From contig JAOUNW010000122.1 in assembly GCA_029880755.1 (NCBI GenBank), positions 1 to 5,965 on the forward strand: DNA of 5,965 nt, read 5' to 3'. Below the pieces are notes generated by a model, which searched no databases, had not been told where the DNA came from, and saw nothing but the letters and a program-made list of their open reading frames with translations. The translations under genes were made by a program, and so were the position numbers. Positions 4,873-5,965 of the stretch are shown in pieces (position 1 is the first letter of the stretch; each line of letters starts with the position of its first letter). Origin of the DNA: Gammaproteobacteria bacterium. GTDB taxonomy: Bacteria; Pseudomonadota; Gammaproteobacteria; Acidiferrobacterales; SZUA-150.

Positions 4873-5965
4873 CTACTTGTTCCGAGAAAACGAATCGCCT
4901 ATGCGCGCTGCCTGGGTTTTGGCACAACCGGTATAAGTTGCCGGGGTCAGCGCCAGTAACGCCTTTTTGGCATCCTTCGGTATATCCAGGGATTCGATAA
5001 AGGAGCGCAACGATTCCTGGTTAATTCCTTCTTTACCGCGAGTTAGTGCTTTCAGTTTTTCGTAGGGCTGTTCAATGCCGTAACGCCGCATAACGGTTTG
5101 AATGGGCTCTGCCAAAACCTCCCAACTGGCGTTGAGATCTGCCAGTAATCTGGCTTCGTCAATTTCCAGTTTGCCCATACCCCGAAGGCTTGAGCTGTAG
5201 GCTAGCATTGAATAACCGATGCCTATTCCGATATTTCTTAGTACTGTCGAGTCGGTGAGATCCCTCTGCCAACGGCTAATAGGGAGTTTGGCAGATAAAT
5301 GGCCCAGTATGGCATTGGCCAGACCGAGGTTGCCCTCTGAATTTTCAAAATCAATAGGATTTACTTTATGGGGCATGGTGGATGAGCCTACCTCGCCGGC
5401 GACGACTTTCTGCTTAAAGTACCCTAGTGATATGTAACCCCACATGTCCCGATTAAAATCAATCAGGATAGTGTTGAAACGACTTACCGCATCAAAGAGC
5501 TCGGCGATGTAGTCGTGCGGCTCAATCTGGGTGGTATAGGGGTTCCAGGATAAAGCGAGATTTTCTACAAAAGTCCTAGCAGCTGCCTCCCAATCGATGT
5601 CAGGATACGCGGTAAGATGAGCATTGTAATTCCCGACAGCGCCATTGATTTTGCCGTAGACAGGAACTGCTGCAATCTGTAACTGTTGCCGTGTCAGGCG
5701 ATGACTGATATTGGCAATTTCCTTTCCCACCGTTGTCGGTGAAGCGGTTTGTCCGTGAGTACGGGAGAGCATTGGCTGGTCAGCATAGCGTAATGCCATT
5801 GCATTCATGGCTTCGATAAGTTTTTTTATGAGCGGCAATAGAACCAGTTCTCTGGCTTCGTTAAGCATAAGCCCATAGGCTAGATTATTAATGTCCTCAG
5901 AGGTGCAGGCAAAGTGAATATACTCCTGTATTGCCTCTAGTTCCTGGTTGCCCTTGATTTTTTCT
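4873..5965 (-). CDS. purB: Adenylosuccinate lyase, partial (5' end outside the window)
   Basis: The frame is open to the right edge and encodes the last 363 residues; compared with E. coli PurB (456 residues) about 100 N-terminal residues are missing, so the ATG at 5868 is internal. The enzyme makes two fumarate-releasing cleavages in purine synthesis: SAICAR to AICAR, and adenylosuccinate to AMP, in the cytoplasm as a homotetramer. Seen in order: HFACTSEDINN, SRTHGQTASP (catalytic His), GKINGAVGNYNAH, NPYTTQIEPHDYIAE, the fumarase/aspartase superfamily signature GSSTMPHKVNPIDFENSEG (catalytic Ser loop), RWQRDLTDSTVLRN, and EPIQTVMRRYG near the C-terminus. All key motifs are intact. The protein follows the long E. 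coli-type PurB, not the shorter Bacillus type. No terminator is seen after its stop, so read-through into the next two genes is likely. Confidence 0.97.
   Translation of the reverse strand, partial: EKIKGNQELEAIQEYIHFACTSEDINNLAYGLMLNEARELVLLPLIKKLIEAMNAMALRYADQPMLSRTHGQTASPTTVGKEIANISHRLTRQQLQIAAVPVYGKINGAVGNYNAHLTAYPDIDWEAAARTFVENLALSWNPYTTQIEPHDYIAELFDAVSRFNTILIDFNRDMWGYISLGYFKQKVVAGEVGSSTMPHKVNPIDFENSEGNLGLANAILGHLSAKLPISRWQRDLTDSTVLRNIGIGIGYSMLAYSSSLRGMGKLEIDEARLLADLNASWEVLAEPIQTVMRRYGIEQPYEKLKALTRGKEGINQESLRSFIESLDIPKDAKKALLALTPATYTGCAKTQAARIGDSFSRNK

Noticed and set aside
5219..5437. Plus-strand open frame of 72 codons
   Set aside because: Antisense to highly conserved purB signature regions.

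Overview
The window looks like ordinary chromosomal DNA from a gammaproteobacterium of moderate GC content. The main evidence is the partial adenylosuccinate lyase at the right edge, which follows the long E. coli-type PurB closely through the whole visible part. A single-domain PilZ protein and an NlpC/P60 lipoprotein fit that assignment. I cannot name the genus. I see no rRNA, tRNA, transposase, CRISPR array or phage gene.

Layout, left to right. (1) Positions 1-2526, minus strand, read right to left: a compact protein kinase-like gene, then a PP2C/PPM-type Ser/Thr phosphatase, then an AEC-family (auxin efflux carrier/malate permease type) membrane transporter that runs off the left edge. 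Gaps are tens of bases, so this is probably one operon: a kinase-phosphatase pair with a transporter. (2) Positions 2527-2635: a divergent promoter region with an exact TATAAT box for the kinase direction and two overlapping inverted repeats. (3) Positions 2636-3064, plus strand: a small predicted lipoprotein with an NTF2-like look. A hairpin that probably ends both convergent genes follows it. (4) Positions 3123-3464, minus: a stand-alone PilZ (c-di-GMP receptor type) protein with a strong ribosome binding site. (5) Positions 3465-3767: an AT-rich gap with several inverted repeats and no gene that I can support. (6) Positions 3768-5965, minus, read right to left: purB (5' end missing), a 170-residue protein of poorly known function resembling a PLD-like/DUF7931-type domain, and an NlpC/P60 cell-wall hydrolase lipoprotein. 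The last two are 17 bp apart, and all three may be co-transcribed.

How the parts may work together: the kinase and phosphatase could set the phosphorylation state of a shared target. The transporter behind them and the divergent lipoprotein are candidates by position only. The right half is housekeeping purine synthesis followed by envelope maintenance. No complete novel system is evident. The most unusual item is the kinase, which keeps the nucleotide-binding and catalytic-loop residues but lacks a recognisable activation segment, a DFG motif and an alpha-C glutamate. Three genes (kinase, phosphatase, DUF7931-like) lack a well-placed ATG with a Shine-Dalgarno, so their starts are uncertain.
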